Assembly: GCA_015478655.1 (NCBI GenBank) | Contig: JADMIJ010000021.1 | Coordinates: 1-49,977, forward strand | DNA: 49,977 bases | Source: Acidimicrobiales bacterium | Lineage (GTDB): Bacteria > Actinomycetota > Acidimicrobiia > Acidimicrobiales > RAAP-2 | Reading direction: 5' to 3' | Shown: positions 8,522 through 16,387 of the stretch, piece by piece | How positions within the stretch are numbered: position 1 is the first letter of the stretch | Layout of the letters: each line of letters starts with the position of its first letter | Position numbers and translations under genes: made by a program | The notes under the pieces: generated by a model | Database searches by the model: none | What the model was told of the DNA's origin: nothing | The model's input: the letters and a program-made list of their open reading frames with translations, nothing else

Positions 8522-9415
8522 ATGCGCGTCGCCGCCATCCAGACCACGGCGGGCCCCGAGCGTGAGCGCAACCTCGATGCGGCCGTGCCACTGGTGGAAG
8601 AGGCGGCCCGGGCGGGTGCGGAGCTGGTGGTCCTCCCGGAATACTTCTCGGTGGCCGGGAGCCCCGACGTCCTGCGCCGATGCGCCGAGCCCCTCAATGG
8701 GCCCACGTGTACCTGGGCATCGCACCAGGCCCGGCGCTGGAACATCCGAGTCGTGGCCGGCACCTTTCCCGAGAGGCCGGAGGAGAGCTCGGAAGCGTCC
8801 ATCGGCCACGACCCGAGCGGCCGACGCCTCTTCAACACGAACTGTCTCATCGGTCCGACCGGAAAGTTGGAGGCGGTCTACCGGAAGATTCATCTCTTCG
8901 ATGTGGAGCTCGACGGGTTCACCATCTGCGAGTCCGCCACCATTGCGCCGGGGCAGGAGCTGTGTATCGCCCCCTTGACTCCGCCATCGGAACCCACCGA
9001 CTGCGCCCCTCCGATACTCGGTCTGTCGATCTGCTACGACGTCCGCTTCCCCGAGCTGTACCGCATCCTCACTCTCCTCGGGGCCACGGTCGTGGCCGTG
9101 CCCTCCGCCTTCACCGCCGCCACGGGTCCCGCACACTGGGAGTTGCTGCTGCGCGCCCGGGCGGTCGAGAACCAGGTGTTCGTGATCGGAGCCGGACAGG
9201 TCGGTGACCTTCCGCCCGGGATGCCGTCCTGTCACGGCCACTCGATGATCGTGGACCCGTGGGGGACGATTGTGGCCGAGCGGCTCGATCCCACACCGGG
9301 TGTGGTCGTCGCCGACCTCGATGCCGATCAGCAACGGCGGATCCGGTCCGACCTGCCGGTGTTGGCACATCGTCGGCCGGCGGCGTACCGTTGGCCTGAT
9401 GATGGAGCCAGGTAG
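8522..9415 (+). CDS. Carbon-nitrogen hydrolase (nitrilase superfamily amidase)
   Basis: This is a 297-residue cytoplasmic amidase of the nitrilase superfamily, which cleaves non-peptide C-N bonds through a Glu-Lys-Cys triad. The triad is visible as Glu40 (LPEYF), Lys122 (YRKIHLFD) and Cys171 (SICYDVRFPELY). The RKIHLFDVEL and CYDVRFPELY blocks are those of the Nit1/Nit2 and omega-amidase branch, so deaminated glutathione or an omega-amide of a keto acid are plausible substrates. The start ATG at 8522 begins the canonical MRVAAIQTT strand. Its end overlaps the start of the next gene, so the two are probably translated together. Confidence 0.88.
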   Translation: MRVAAIQTTAGPERERNLDAAVPLVEEAARAGAELVVLPEYFSVAGSPDVLRRCAEPLNGPTCTWASHQARRWNIRVVAGTFPERPEESSEASIGHDPSGRRLFNTNCLIGPTGKLEAVYRKIHLFDVELDGFTICESATIAPGQELCIAPLTPPSEPTDCAPPILGLSICYDVRFPELYRILTLLGATVVAVPSAFTAATGPAHWELLLRARAVENQVFVIGAGQVGDLPPGMPSCHGHSMIVDPWGTIVAERLDPTPGVVVADLDADQQRRIRSDLPVLAHRRPAAYRWPDDGAR

Positions 9416-10325
9416 GCACACCGAACAGGTGTCCGGAAGTTCGTCGAACGGTTCGTCCGACACCACGGCGCGGTCCTCGGCCGCCACACCGCCCTATGAG
9501 GTCGGCGTGTTCGACTCCGATGGCCTACAGCTCTACTACGAGATCCACGGACACGGCCCGCGGGTTCTGGTGTTCATGCACGGCATCCTGATGGACTCCA
9601 ACATGAATCGCCGGTTGGCCAACGACTTGGCCGCCAAGGGCAACCGGGTGATCCTGTTCGACCTGCCCGGCCACGGGTTGTCGGAAAAGCCGCAACGGGC
9701 TTCCGCCCATCGGATGGACACCTATGCCGAGCATGTCGTGGCCCTGCTGGACCACCTCGGAATCGACAAGGCTGTGGTGGGTGGGGTGTCACTGGGGGGA
9801 AACGTCAGCCTGCTGGTGGCCGCCCTAGCCCCCGAGCGGGTGCAGGCCCTGGTCATCGAGATGCCCGTCCTCGAGTGGGCGGTGCCGGCCGCGGCCATCA
9901 CCTTCATTCCCATGCTCCTGGCCGTCCACTTCGCCCGCCCGCTGGTCAGGAGGGCGGCGTCGGTCGTCCGGCGGCTGCCTCGAACCGGAAACGGCCCCGT
10001 CGACAGTGTCATGAACACACTGTCCAACGATCCCATCGAGACGGCCGCGGTGCTGCACGGGATCCTCGCCGGTCCGATTGCCCCGACCGTGGACCAGCGT
10101 TCTGCGATGGAGATGCCGGCGATGGTCATCGGCCACGAGGTCGACCGGATCCACCCGTTCCACGACGCCGAGCAACTGGCCCGACGGCTCCCCGGGGGGA
10201 AGTTGGTACAGGCCAACTCTCTGCTCGAACTACGGATGCACCCCGAGCGGCTCACCGGAGAGATTGCCCAGTTCCTCGATGATGTATGGGACTCCCGGGC
10301 GCATCGGGATCTCAAAGTGGGCTGA
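9399..10325 (+). CDS. Alpha/beta hydrolase
   Basis: This is a 308-residue alpha/beta-fold hydrolase of unknown substrate. It shows the oxyanion-hole strand VLVFMHGILMDS, the FDLPGHGLSEKP loop and the nucleophile elbow GGVSLGGNVS. The His expected at the end is likely in ELRMHPERL. The ATG at 9399 (a second ATG follows at 9402) overlaps the stop of the amidase gene by 17 bases, indicating an operon. The first 33 residues are Ser/Thr-rich and low in complexity, so the functional start could be further in. The lid region is hydrophobic (AAAITFIPMLLAV), which may mark a lipophilic substrate. It is convergent with arfB, with only 4 bp between them. Confidence 0.85.
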   Translation: MMEPGRHTEQVSGSSSNGSSDTTARSSAATPPYEVGVFDSDGLQLYYEIHGHGPRVLVFMHGILMDSNMNRRLANDLAAKGNRVILFDLPGHGLSEKPQRASAHRMDTYAEHVVALLDHLGIDKAVVGGVSLGGNVSLLVAALAPERVQALVIEMPVLEWAVPAAAITFIPMLLAVHFARPLVRRAASVVRRLPRTGNGPVDSVMNTLSNDPIETAAVLHGILAGPIAPTVDQRSAMEMPAMVIGHEVDRIHPFHDAEQLARRLPGGKLVQANSLLELRMHPERLTGEIAQFLDDVWDSRAHRDLKVG

Positions 10326-10329
10326 AGCC

Positions 10330-10758
10330 TCAGTCGTCGAGATCGGTACGCCGGGCACGCTTCCGTTCGGAGAGGTGGCGTTTGGCCGCCAGCCGGCGCT
10401 CCTTTGCCCCCAGCGAGGGCCGGGTCGGCCGGCGAGGCTTCTCGATGTGCAGAGCATCGGCGACACGGACACGGAACCGCTCCAGGGCCAACTGGCGATT
10501 GCGGACCTGCGATCGCTCATCGTCCGCCACGACGCGGACCTCCGAACCGAGGCGATCAAGCAGCCGCGCCCGTTGCCGCGGCCCCAGCGACGGGGAGTTC
10601 GCCACGTCGAATCGCAACTCCACCCTGGTGTTCACCTTGTTGGCATGCTGGCCCCCGGGGCCGCCGCTCGGGCTGAATCGGAACTGCAACTCGGCAAGTG
10701 GAATGGCCAGTGACGGAGTGACCCGCACCGTCCTACCGTCGTCGGTGGCCGCACTCAC
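10330..10758 (-). CDS. arfB: Alternative ribosome-rescue factor, peptidyl-tRNA hydrolase ArfB (YaeJ)
   Basis: ArfB frees ribosomes stalled on messages lacking a stop codon by hydrolysing the peptidyl-tRNA with its GGQ loop. The protein is 142 residues, the usual length. It has a RF-type catalytic domain with FSPSGGPGGQHANKVNTRVELRF, including the essential GGQ, and a basic C-terminal tail (KERRLAAKRHLSERKRARR) that would enter the empty mRNA channel. The GTG start at 10758 overlaps the stop of the FAH-family gene by four bases (GTGA), so the two are translationally coupled. The reading frame stays open upstream but shows no family similarity there. Confidence 0.9.
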   Translation of the reverse strand: MSAATDDGRTVRVTPSLAIPLAELQFRFSPSGGPGGQHANKVNTRVELRFDVANSPSLGPRQRARLLDRLGSEVRVVADDERSQVRNRQLALERFRVRVADALHIEKPRRPTRPSLGAKERRLAAKRHLSERKRARRTDLDD

Positions 10759-11657
10759 GAAGCGCCCCGCCGTCCTCCGAGCAGACCGGGCTCGTCGACC
10801 ACTGGATTGGTGAGCTCGCCCACCCCCTCGATGCCCACGGTGACTGTGTCCCCGGCAGCCAACCAGCGCGGCGCCTCCTCGCCGGCCGCCACACCGGCGG
10901 GCGTCCCCGTGGTGATGAGCATCCCCGGTTCCAGGGTGAAGGCTTCCGAGAGGTGTTCGATCATCTGACGGCAGCTGAAGATCATGTCGGCGGTGGAGCC
11001 GTCCTGGCGAATCTCGCCGTTCACGCGGGTCCGGACGGCGAGGTCCTGGGGATCCTCGACCTCGTCGGTGGTGACGATCCACGGCCCAGTGGGGCCGTGG
11101 GTGTCGAATCCTTTGCCCATCATCATGGTGGGAGATCGCCACTGCCAGTCCCTCACGCTCACATCGTTGACCACGGTAAATCCGGCCACGACGTCGAATG
11201 CCTCTCGAGCGGGCACGTGACGGCACCGTCGCCTGATGACCATGCCGAGTTCCCCCTCGAAGTCGACGGTCGAGGACACCAGCGGCACCTCGATGGCCGC
11301 ACCCGGCCCGATCACACAGGTCGGCTGCTTGGAGAACCAGGTCTGGAACTCGGGTCGCTCGTGTCCCAACTCCTTGATGTGGGCGTCGTAGTTGCGGGCA
11401 ATGGCCAGGAACGAAGGGGGGTGCGGTACCGGTGCGGTCAGGTGGGCCTCGGTCAGGGCATGACGCCTCGCTGCGGTCGACGGTGCCCGCGCCAACGCCT
11501 CTCCGCCATCTTCCCCGAGGGCCAACAGGGCCGGCATCGATCCGGGGAGCCCGATGAGTGGATCCGTCAGATCCACGACCTCATCGCCGACCACCAGTCC
11601 GGTCCGCAGTCCGTCCTCGAGCATGCTGACCAGTCGCACCCACGAAACATAGGCCAC
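10755..11657 (-). CDS. Fumarylacetoacetate hydrolase (FAH)-family protein
   Basis: This is a 300-residue member of the FAH superfamily, metal-dependent enzymes that hydrolyse C-C bonds, decarboxylate, isomerise or hydrate 2-oxo acids. The metal site is seen as Glu134 and Glu136 in VDFEGELG and Asp165 in TVVNDVSVRDWQ; FLAIARNYDAH begins the catalytic domain. An N-terminal domain of about 75 residues precedes it, as in the longer FAHD1/fumarylpyruvate hydrolase group. The start is uncertain: 11657 is only 21 bp from the divergent SDR start, and Met12 is an alternative. The exact substrate cannot be read from the sequence. Confidence 0.87.
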   Translation of the reverse strand: MAYVSWVRLVSMLEDGLRTGLVVGDEVVDLTDPLIGLPGSMPALLALGEDGGEALARAPSTAARRHALTEAHLTAPVPHPPSFLAIARNYDAHIKELGHERPEFQTWFSKQPTCVIGPGAAIEVPLVSSTVDFEGELGMVIRRRCRHVPAREAFDVVAGFTVVNDVSVRDWQWRSPTMMMGKGFDTHGPTGPWIVTTDEVEDPQDLAVRTRVNGEIRQDGSTADMIFSCRQMIEHLSEAFTLEPGMLITTGTPAGVAAGEEAPRWLAAGDTVTVGIEGVGELTNPVVDEPGLLGGRRGAS

Positions 11658-11678
11658 ACGCGGTTCTACACTCGGTCC

Positions 11679-12449
11679 ATGCCCGACTCGACCTCCTCGC
11701 CACGCACGACTCGCAACACACAGTTTCGGGGGCAGACCGTCCTGATCTCCGGGTCATCGTCGGGAATCGGGGCGTCCACCGCGCGCCTGTTCGCCGAGTC
11801 GGGTGCCACCGTGGTCATCAACTCCTCGACGTCCGTCGAGGCCGGTGAAGCTCTGGCCGCCGAGCTCCCTGACGCCAGCTACGTCCAGGCCGATATCGCG
11901 GACGAGGCCCAGGCCCGGCGACTCATCGACCAGGTGCTTACGGAGCAGGGACGCCTCGACGTGCTGGTCAACAATGCGGGCACCACCGAGGTGATCTCCC
12001 ATGGCGACCTCGAGGCCGCCTCACCGGCGATCTGGCGGCGGATCTTCGACGTCAATGTGATCGGAACCTGGCAACTGACAGTGGCCGCCGTCCCCCACCT
12101 GCGAACCTCGGGACGTGGTCAGGTCATCAACGTCTCCTCCGTGGCGGGCGAACGGCCGGTGGGAAGTTCGATCCCTTACGCCTGCTCGAAAGCGGCGGTC
12201 AGCCACATGACCCGACTTCTGGCCAACACCCTGGGCCCTGACATCCGGGTCAATGCCGTGGCACCCGGATTGGTGGACACTCCGTGGACCGCTGACTGGG
12301 ACCTGGTGCGGGAGTTCGTTATCGCCCAGGCGCCGCTGCAACGATCGGCTTGCCCCGAGGACGTGGCCGAGGTCATCGTGGGGTTGGCCCGAGCGGCCTA
12401 TGTGACCGGGGAGGTCGTGATCGTCGACGGCGGTCTCAACCTGCGCTGA
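11679..12449 (+). CDS. Short-chain dehydrogenase/reductase (SDR)
   Basis: This is a 256-residue classical SDR, a cytoplasmic NAD(P)-dependent oxidoreductase. The cofactor loop is SGSSSGIG, with Ser where most members have Thr. It continues with the VNNAG motif, the catalytic Ser in INVSSVAGE, and the YACSK Tyr-Lys pair. VNAVAPGLVDTPW and the terminal VIVDGG are also typical. The start ATG at 11679 is the first one ahead of the cofactor domain, and the 20-residue N-terminal tail is Ser/Thr-rich. The gene is divergent from the FAH-family gene, with start codons only 21 bp apart. The substrate is unknown. Confidence 0.88.
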   Translation: MPDSTSSPRTTRNTQFRGQTVLISGSSSGIGASTARLFAESGATVVINSSTSVEAGEALAAELPDASYVQADIADEAQARRLIDQVLTEQGRLDVLVNNAGTTEVISHGDLEAASPAIWRRIFDVNVIGTWQLTVAAVPHLRTSGRGQVINVSSVAGERPVGSSIPYACSKAAVSHMTRLLANTLGPDIRVNAVAPGLVDTPWTADWDLVREFVIAQAPLQRSACPEDVAEVIVGLARAAYVTGEVVIVDGGLNLR

Positions 12450-12518
12450 CCCGAACCACGATCGCTCCTCGCGGCGTCGGCCATTGCAGCAGTCAACGGT
12501 CGCCGCGGGCCCCAGCGA

Positions 12519-12956
12519 TCACCGCAGGGTGGTGTCGATGACCATGCCCGCTCGCAGGGTGCGGCTCACTGGGGTGCGGTCGGCGATCTCGGCCAGCCGC
12601 TGGCGCTGCTCGTCGGAAAGGTCGCCGTCCACGGTGATGGAGCGTTCGATCCGTTCGACCTTGGTGGCGCCGTCGCCGGTGCGCAGCAACCGAGCGCGCA
12701 CCTTCACTTCACCCAGCGCCCACCCCTTTCGATTGGCATACATGCGCAAGGTGGCCGCCGTGCACTGGACCAGGCCGGCGAGCAACAACTCATAGGGATT
12801 GGGCCCTTCGTCATCACCGCCCACCTCCGGGCCCTCATCGGCCACCAAGTGATGCCGCCCAGCCCGGATGTCGCCTCGGTATCCGGCGGCGCTGGCCACG
12901 GAGGCCATGGCGATCGCCTGCTCTCCCTCCACCGGTGCCGCCTTGGCCTGGCTCAT
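12519..12956 (-). CDS. OsmC-family protein lacking the second active-site cysteine
   Basis: OsmC/Ohr proteins are thiol peroxidases that normally use two cysteines to reduce organic hydroperoxides. This 145-residue member keeps the first Cys (Cys65 in LVQCTAAT) and the family architecture (GDDEGPNPYELLLAGL). The second conserved block, usually CPVxRTL, reads TPVSRTL, with Thr128 in place of Cys. A standard two-cysteine cycle is therefore unlikely; a one-cysteine reaction or a non-peroxidase role is possible. A GGGGGGA precedes the ATG at 12956. The downstream SDR is convergent. Confidence 0.87.
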   Translation of the reverse strand: MSQAKAAPVEGEQAIAMASVASAAGYRGDIRAGRHHLVADEGPEVGGDDEGPNPYELLLAGLVQCTAATLRMYANRKGWALGEVKVRARLLRTGDGATKVERIERSITVDGDLSDEQRQRLAEIADRTPVSRTLRAGMVIDTTLR

Positions 12957-13087
12957 GGCGTCCCCCCGTCCTCTCCCGACACACCCGCTTCTGTCCTCCT
13001 TCGTAGCACCGAATCCCCCGTTGTCCGTAACAGGCCCGTGAAAATTCGGGCTTCGCGGCAAAGAGGAAGCCAAGATGCCTTCCCACG

Positions 13088-13942
13088 GTGACCGTACGGC
13101 GCGACAGTGGTGTTGTGGCATCCGTAACCAGACTGGAACATTGGAAGGATCACCAACGGGGTAAAGGGGCGGAGCCCGCTCGACCCTTCCGAGCCCGGGT
13201 CCGCCCGGACACCTGGATCATGCTGTCGGCGGTGGCCGCACCGATCGCCACCGCCCTGCTCCTCACGCCGTGGCGCGGTCACCTCGATACGGCCGACAAC
13301 GCCCTGTTCCTGGTCGTTGTCATCGTGGCCGTGGCTAGCACCGGCCGGCGCGCTGCTGCCGTGGTCGCCGCCATCGTGTCTGCGCTCTCCTTCGATTTTT
13401 TCCTGACCCGCCCGTACAACTCGTTCCGGATCACCCGTCAGGCGGACCTGATCACCGAGATCCTGTTGTTGGTGTTGGGACTCGCCGTAGGTCAGATGGC
13501 CGCACGGGGTCGTATGCACCGGCAAGCAGCCGGGCAGAGCCGCCGCGAGGTTGAACTGATCCACTCGGTGACCGAGTTGGCCGCCTCCGGCCGGGAGCCC
13601 CAGGTACTCATTGCCGCCGCGGCCGCCGAGCTCCGGAGTCTGCTCTCCCTGAGGGGATGTGAGTTCACCCAAGACAACCCTGGTCGCGTCGTCGCTCGAG
13701 TCAACGCCAATGGCGATGTCACCCTCGGCCAGGAGAAATGGTCAACGGAAGACCTCGGTCTGCCGACGCGCCGAGTCGATCTTCCCGTGCGGGGCAACGG
13801 ATGGCTGCTCGGACATTTCCTGCTCACGCCCACGCCCGGCAAATCCGTGCCCCACGAGAGACTCGTCGTGGCGGTGGCCATCGCCGACCAGGTGGGTGCT
13901 GCGTTGGCTCTCGACCAGCCAACGCCGGCGTCTCGCGCATAA
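13088..13942 (+). CDS. Orphan KdpD-like sensor head: DUF4118 membrane domain plus GAF-like domain, no kinase
   Basis: This 284-residue membrane protein has four hydrophobic segments in residues about 38-135. They match the DUF4118 sensor domain of KdpD, with FDFFLTRPYNSFRI standing for the usual F-NFFF.PP..TF pattern. A charged linker (RGRMHRQAAGQSRREVELIHSV) leads into a GAF-like region of about 150-275 residues. The H-box and ATPase domains of a histidine kinase are absent and the stop is clean. The N-terminal KdpD ATPase and universal-stress domains are absent as well. It may sense turgor or potassium and signal by protein contact. GTG starts at 13088 and 13115 are both possible. Confidence 0.72.
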   Translation: MTVRRDSGVVASVTRLEHWKDHQRGKGAEPARPFRARVRPDTWIMLSAVAAPIATALLLTPWRGHLDTADNALFLVVVIVAVASTGRRAAAVVAAIVSALSFDFFLTRPYNSFRITRQADLITEILLLVLGLAVGQMAARGRMHRQAAGQSRREVELIHSVTELAASGREPQVLIAAAAAELRSLLSLRGCEFTQDNPGRVVARVNANGDVTLGQEKWSTEDLGLPTRRVDLPVRGNGWLLGHFLLTPTPGKSVPHERLVVAVAIADQVGAALALDQPTPASRA

Positions 13943-14021
13943 ATGGGCGGAGCTGCTGCGTGATTGACGCTCTCTGCATCGTCGGGATCTTTCTTCCGAG
14001 AGTGCCTTCCAAACCACCTTC

Positions 14022-14684
14022 ATGAACAGAACCCGACCCTTGCCGGACAGAGTTCCGAAGGAACTCGTTGACAAGTCTGAGACTCAGCGCTCACATGTAC
14101 TGGCGGGTGTAGCCCAACGTCTACGCAGGCGGCTACTTCCGGCCATCAAGCAGGCGGCCCGCAGGTCGACGCTCGTTCTTCTCCCGTTGCTGGGTGCTAC
14201 CGGCCTGACTCTTGTCTCCTGCGGTTCAGGATCCTCGTCCACTACCGAGCCGCCGACATCGGCGGGCCCCGCCCCGGCCGATCCCGCCGGTCAGGCACTG
14301 TCCGCCTACCGGATCATGTGGGCCGATTTGGTGACCGCCGCTCAAACGTCTGACTTCCAATCGTCACTCCTCGCCCAGCATGCCGCCGGCGAGGCGCTGA
14401 CCCTGCTGGTGCAGGGACTGGCCCGAGACCAACTTCACGGCATCGTGACGAGGGGCACGACGGTTCACCACCCTCAAGTTACCTCGATCACACCAGCCGC
14501 GAACCCGACCCGCGCAACCATCGGGGACTGCTTCGATGACACGCACTGGGTCGAGTACAACACGTCTGGCGGGTTGGCGAAGAATGCTCCAGGTGGCCGT
14601 CGCGCCACCACCGCATCCCTCGTGAGGAGCGGGGGCACCTGGAAGGTGTCTCAGATCACGGTGCAAGCAACTGGAACCTGCTGA
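14022..14684 (+). CDS. Putative lipoprotein of unknown function
   Basis: I do not recognise this 220-residue protein. After an unusually long, basic N-terminus (about 49 residues with RLRRR and KQAARR) comes a hydrophobic stretch ending in the lipobox LVSC, so Cys67 is the likely lipidation site. A Ser/Thr/Pro/Ala linker follows and then a folded part with two cysteines (GDCFDD and the C-terminal TGTC) that could form a disulfide. The C-terminal half (ATIGDCFDDTHWVEYN, then TWKVSQITVQ) resembles the NTF2-like fold common in actinobacterial lipoproteins; that is an inference. It lies between two KdpD-derived fragments. Confidence 0.7.
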   Translation: MNRTRPLPDRVPKELVDKSETQRSHVLAGVAQRLRRRLLPAIKQAARRSTLVLLPLLGATGLTLVSCGSGSSSTTEPPTSAGPAPADPAGQALSAYRIMWADLVTAAQTSDFQSSLLAQHAAGEALTLLVQGLARDQLHGIVTRGTTVHHPQVTSITPAANPTRATIGDCFDDTHWVEYNTSGGLAKNAPGGRRATTASLVRSGGTWKVSQITVQATGTC

Positions 14685-14722
14685 CCGCAGGCGAGCCCAT
14701 CAGCAGCGATTCGAAGGACCCT

Positions 14723-15551
14723 CTACGACTCATCTGCCGCCTCGGAGATCTCCCCCTGGGCAAGGGCGTGATCACGTCTGGCGATGATGTGGACGTCAAT
14801 CTCAGCCGATGCTGCCAGTCTCGAGATCTTCCGGACGTGGGAGCCCCCTCCAAGGAGTTCTCGCCACCGACTGCGCTCGCTCGAGCCGACCACGATCTGG
14901 GTTGCGTGGTGGGAGCGAGCGAAGTCGATCAGAGCCTGGGCCGGATCGTCGCCACGGATCTCGTGCCATTCGGCGCCGACATCGGCGGCTAGTTGTCTCA
15001 GTGCTACCAGTTGATCGTCCGGAGGGCGGTCAACTTCCTTGCCGGCCATGACATGGATGACTTCGAGGTCGACCTTGATGCGTTGGGCCATGCTCGATGC
15101 CCGGCGAACGATGGCCTCCGTACCCGGGGCAGCGGTGACCCCCACCAGGATGCGCTCATGGGTTTCCCAAACGGCTCCCTTTTGGTGTTGGCGGAGATAC
15201 TCAAGGAGCTGGTCTTCGGTCTCGTGGGCGAGGAAGCGGAGCGCCAACTCTCTCAGCGCCGTCAGGTTGTCGATGCGGAAGTAGTGGGCCAGGGCGGGGG
15301 ATCACCTCGACGTCGGCGATCAGGTCCTCGGTGCGCTGCCGCCCGTGGCATTCGACGAACCCGATGGCGACGTCTGCGCCGCGCTGCTTGCGTCGGCGGC
15401 CCTCGTTCAGCATGGCGTAGGTCTTGCCCACCTCGGGAGCGGCACCCAGATAGATGCGGAAACGTCCGGTGCCACCGACCGGCCTCTCCGCCTGCGACGA
15501 GTCGTCGAACACCCCGGGGTTTTCATCCGGCCGAACCTGGGAGGAAGTCAT
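14723..15551 (-). pseudogene. kdpD: KdpD remnant: P-loop start and universal-stress domain, internal deletion and frameshift
   Basis: This sits downstream of kdpC, where kdpD normally follows. The first frame starts at 15551 and runs through RIYLGAAPEVGKTYAMLNEG and FVECHGRQRTEDLIADVEVIPR, matching the first 60-odd residues of the full KdpD at 22763. At about 15292-15303 it jumps frame and directly continues as ALAHYFRIDNLTALRELALRF, which corresponds to residue about 185 of that KdpD. Roughly 120 residues, including the VDELAHSN block, are missing. The universal-stress domain then follows and a stop ends the protein before any membrane or kinase domain. It is most simply a decayed kdpD copy. 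A separate 174-residue universal-stress-type product from a TTG cannot be excluded. Confidence 0.75.
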
Positions 15552-15725
15552 CGGCTACCCACCACCGTCCGCCGGCACCCCTCAGAAGACGGCCGGCGGA
15601 AGCGACGAGGACCCTAGAGCGCGGACCAGAGGCTGACCGACGTGACCATGCCCCCTGGTCATCCCGACATCGCCGCGGACACATCCATCTGCCTCCAGGA
15701 TTGGTGACCGTCCATGGACCGTGAG

Positions 15726-15737
15726 GCCACCGGTGGC
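15726..15737. repeat. 12-bp perfect palindrome just beyond the kdpC stop
   Basis: GCCACCGGTGGC is a perfect palindrome ten bases past the end of kdpC. A second palindrome (GTCCATGGAC, 15710-15719) follows. Together they could form a processing or termination signal at the end of the kdp operon. No T-tract is present. Confidence 0.3.
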
Positions 15738-15747
15738 TCTGATGCTC

Positions 15748-16374
15748 CTAGTGGAGCTTGGCCAGGGCCTCGTTCAATTGCAGCACGTTGATGTAGCTGC
15801 TGCCGAGGAAGCCCAGCTGTGCGCCGTTGTTCTCACGGGAAATGAGTGCACGCAGGGCCGAGGGAGCAATACCGGTGGCTCGGGAGACCATCGGGATCTG
15901 GGCCAGCGCGTCCGCCGCCGTGATGTTGGGGTCGTATCCACTGCCCGAGGTGGTGACGAGATCAGGCGTTGGGTTGACGCCCCGTGCATGCCAATAGGAC
16001 ACCAGCGCTTGGGTGTTGCTCAACAAGACCTTGGACCGTGGACCAAGGTTGCTGGCCCCTGACTGGCCACTGTTGCCGTTGGCCACCAGGGGGTTGTCCC
16101 CCCCGGGCACGGGGGGCGTTGACTTGGGATTGGCTGCGTAGGGCCCGAGGTCGTCTGGGCGGCCCTGGAAGACGCAGCTGCCATCCGGGTGTCCGGGGCA
16201 CTTGGTGGCCGACCAGTTCTGGCCGATGAGCGTGGACCCGTTGGCGGTGAGCGACCCGTTGGCCTGGTTGTTGAACGCGACCTGGGAGAGCCCGGTGCCG
16301 GCATAGGCGTAGGCGAAGGTCAGAATGAGTGTGATCAGTGCCAGGATGATCGATCGGCGGATGTGGACGAGCAT
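15748..16374 (-). CDS. kdpC: Potassium-transporting ATPase subunit KdpC
   Basis: KdpC is the single-span accessory subunit that stabilises the KdpFABC potassium pump and increases its ATP affinity. The 208-residue protein has one N-terminal membrane segment (residues about 8-28, SIILALITLILTFAYAYA) and an external domain. Conserved family blocks SGASNLGPRSKVL and TTSGSGYDPNITAADALAQIP are present, as is the ALISREN tail motif. It follows kdpB by 13 bases in the same direction, completing the pump genes. It is slightly longer than the E. coli protein because of a Gly/Asn/Pro-rich external loop. Confidence 0.95.
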   Translation of the reverse strand: MLVHIRRSIILALITLILTFAYAYAGTGLSQVAFNNQANGSLTANGSTLIGQNWSATKCPGHPDGSCVFQGRPDDLGPYAANPKSTPPVPGGDNPLVANGNSGQSGASNLGPRSKVLLSNTQALVSYWHARGVNPTPDLVTTSGSGYDPNITAADALAQIPMVSRATGIAPSALRALISRENNGAQLGFLGSSYINVLQLNEALAKLH

Positions 16375-16387
16375 CAGGAGGGCTCCA

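Noticed and set aside
14723..15247. The 174-residue universal-stress-domain frame as an independent gene
   Set aside because: Its only start is a TTG inside a conserved KdpD segment, and the upstream KdpD P-loop part is adjacent in another frame. A decayed kdpD explains both.
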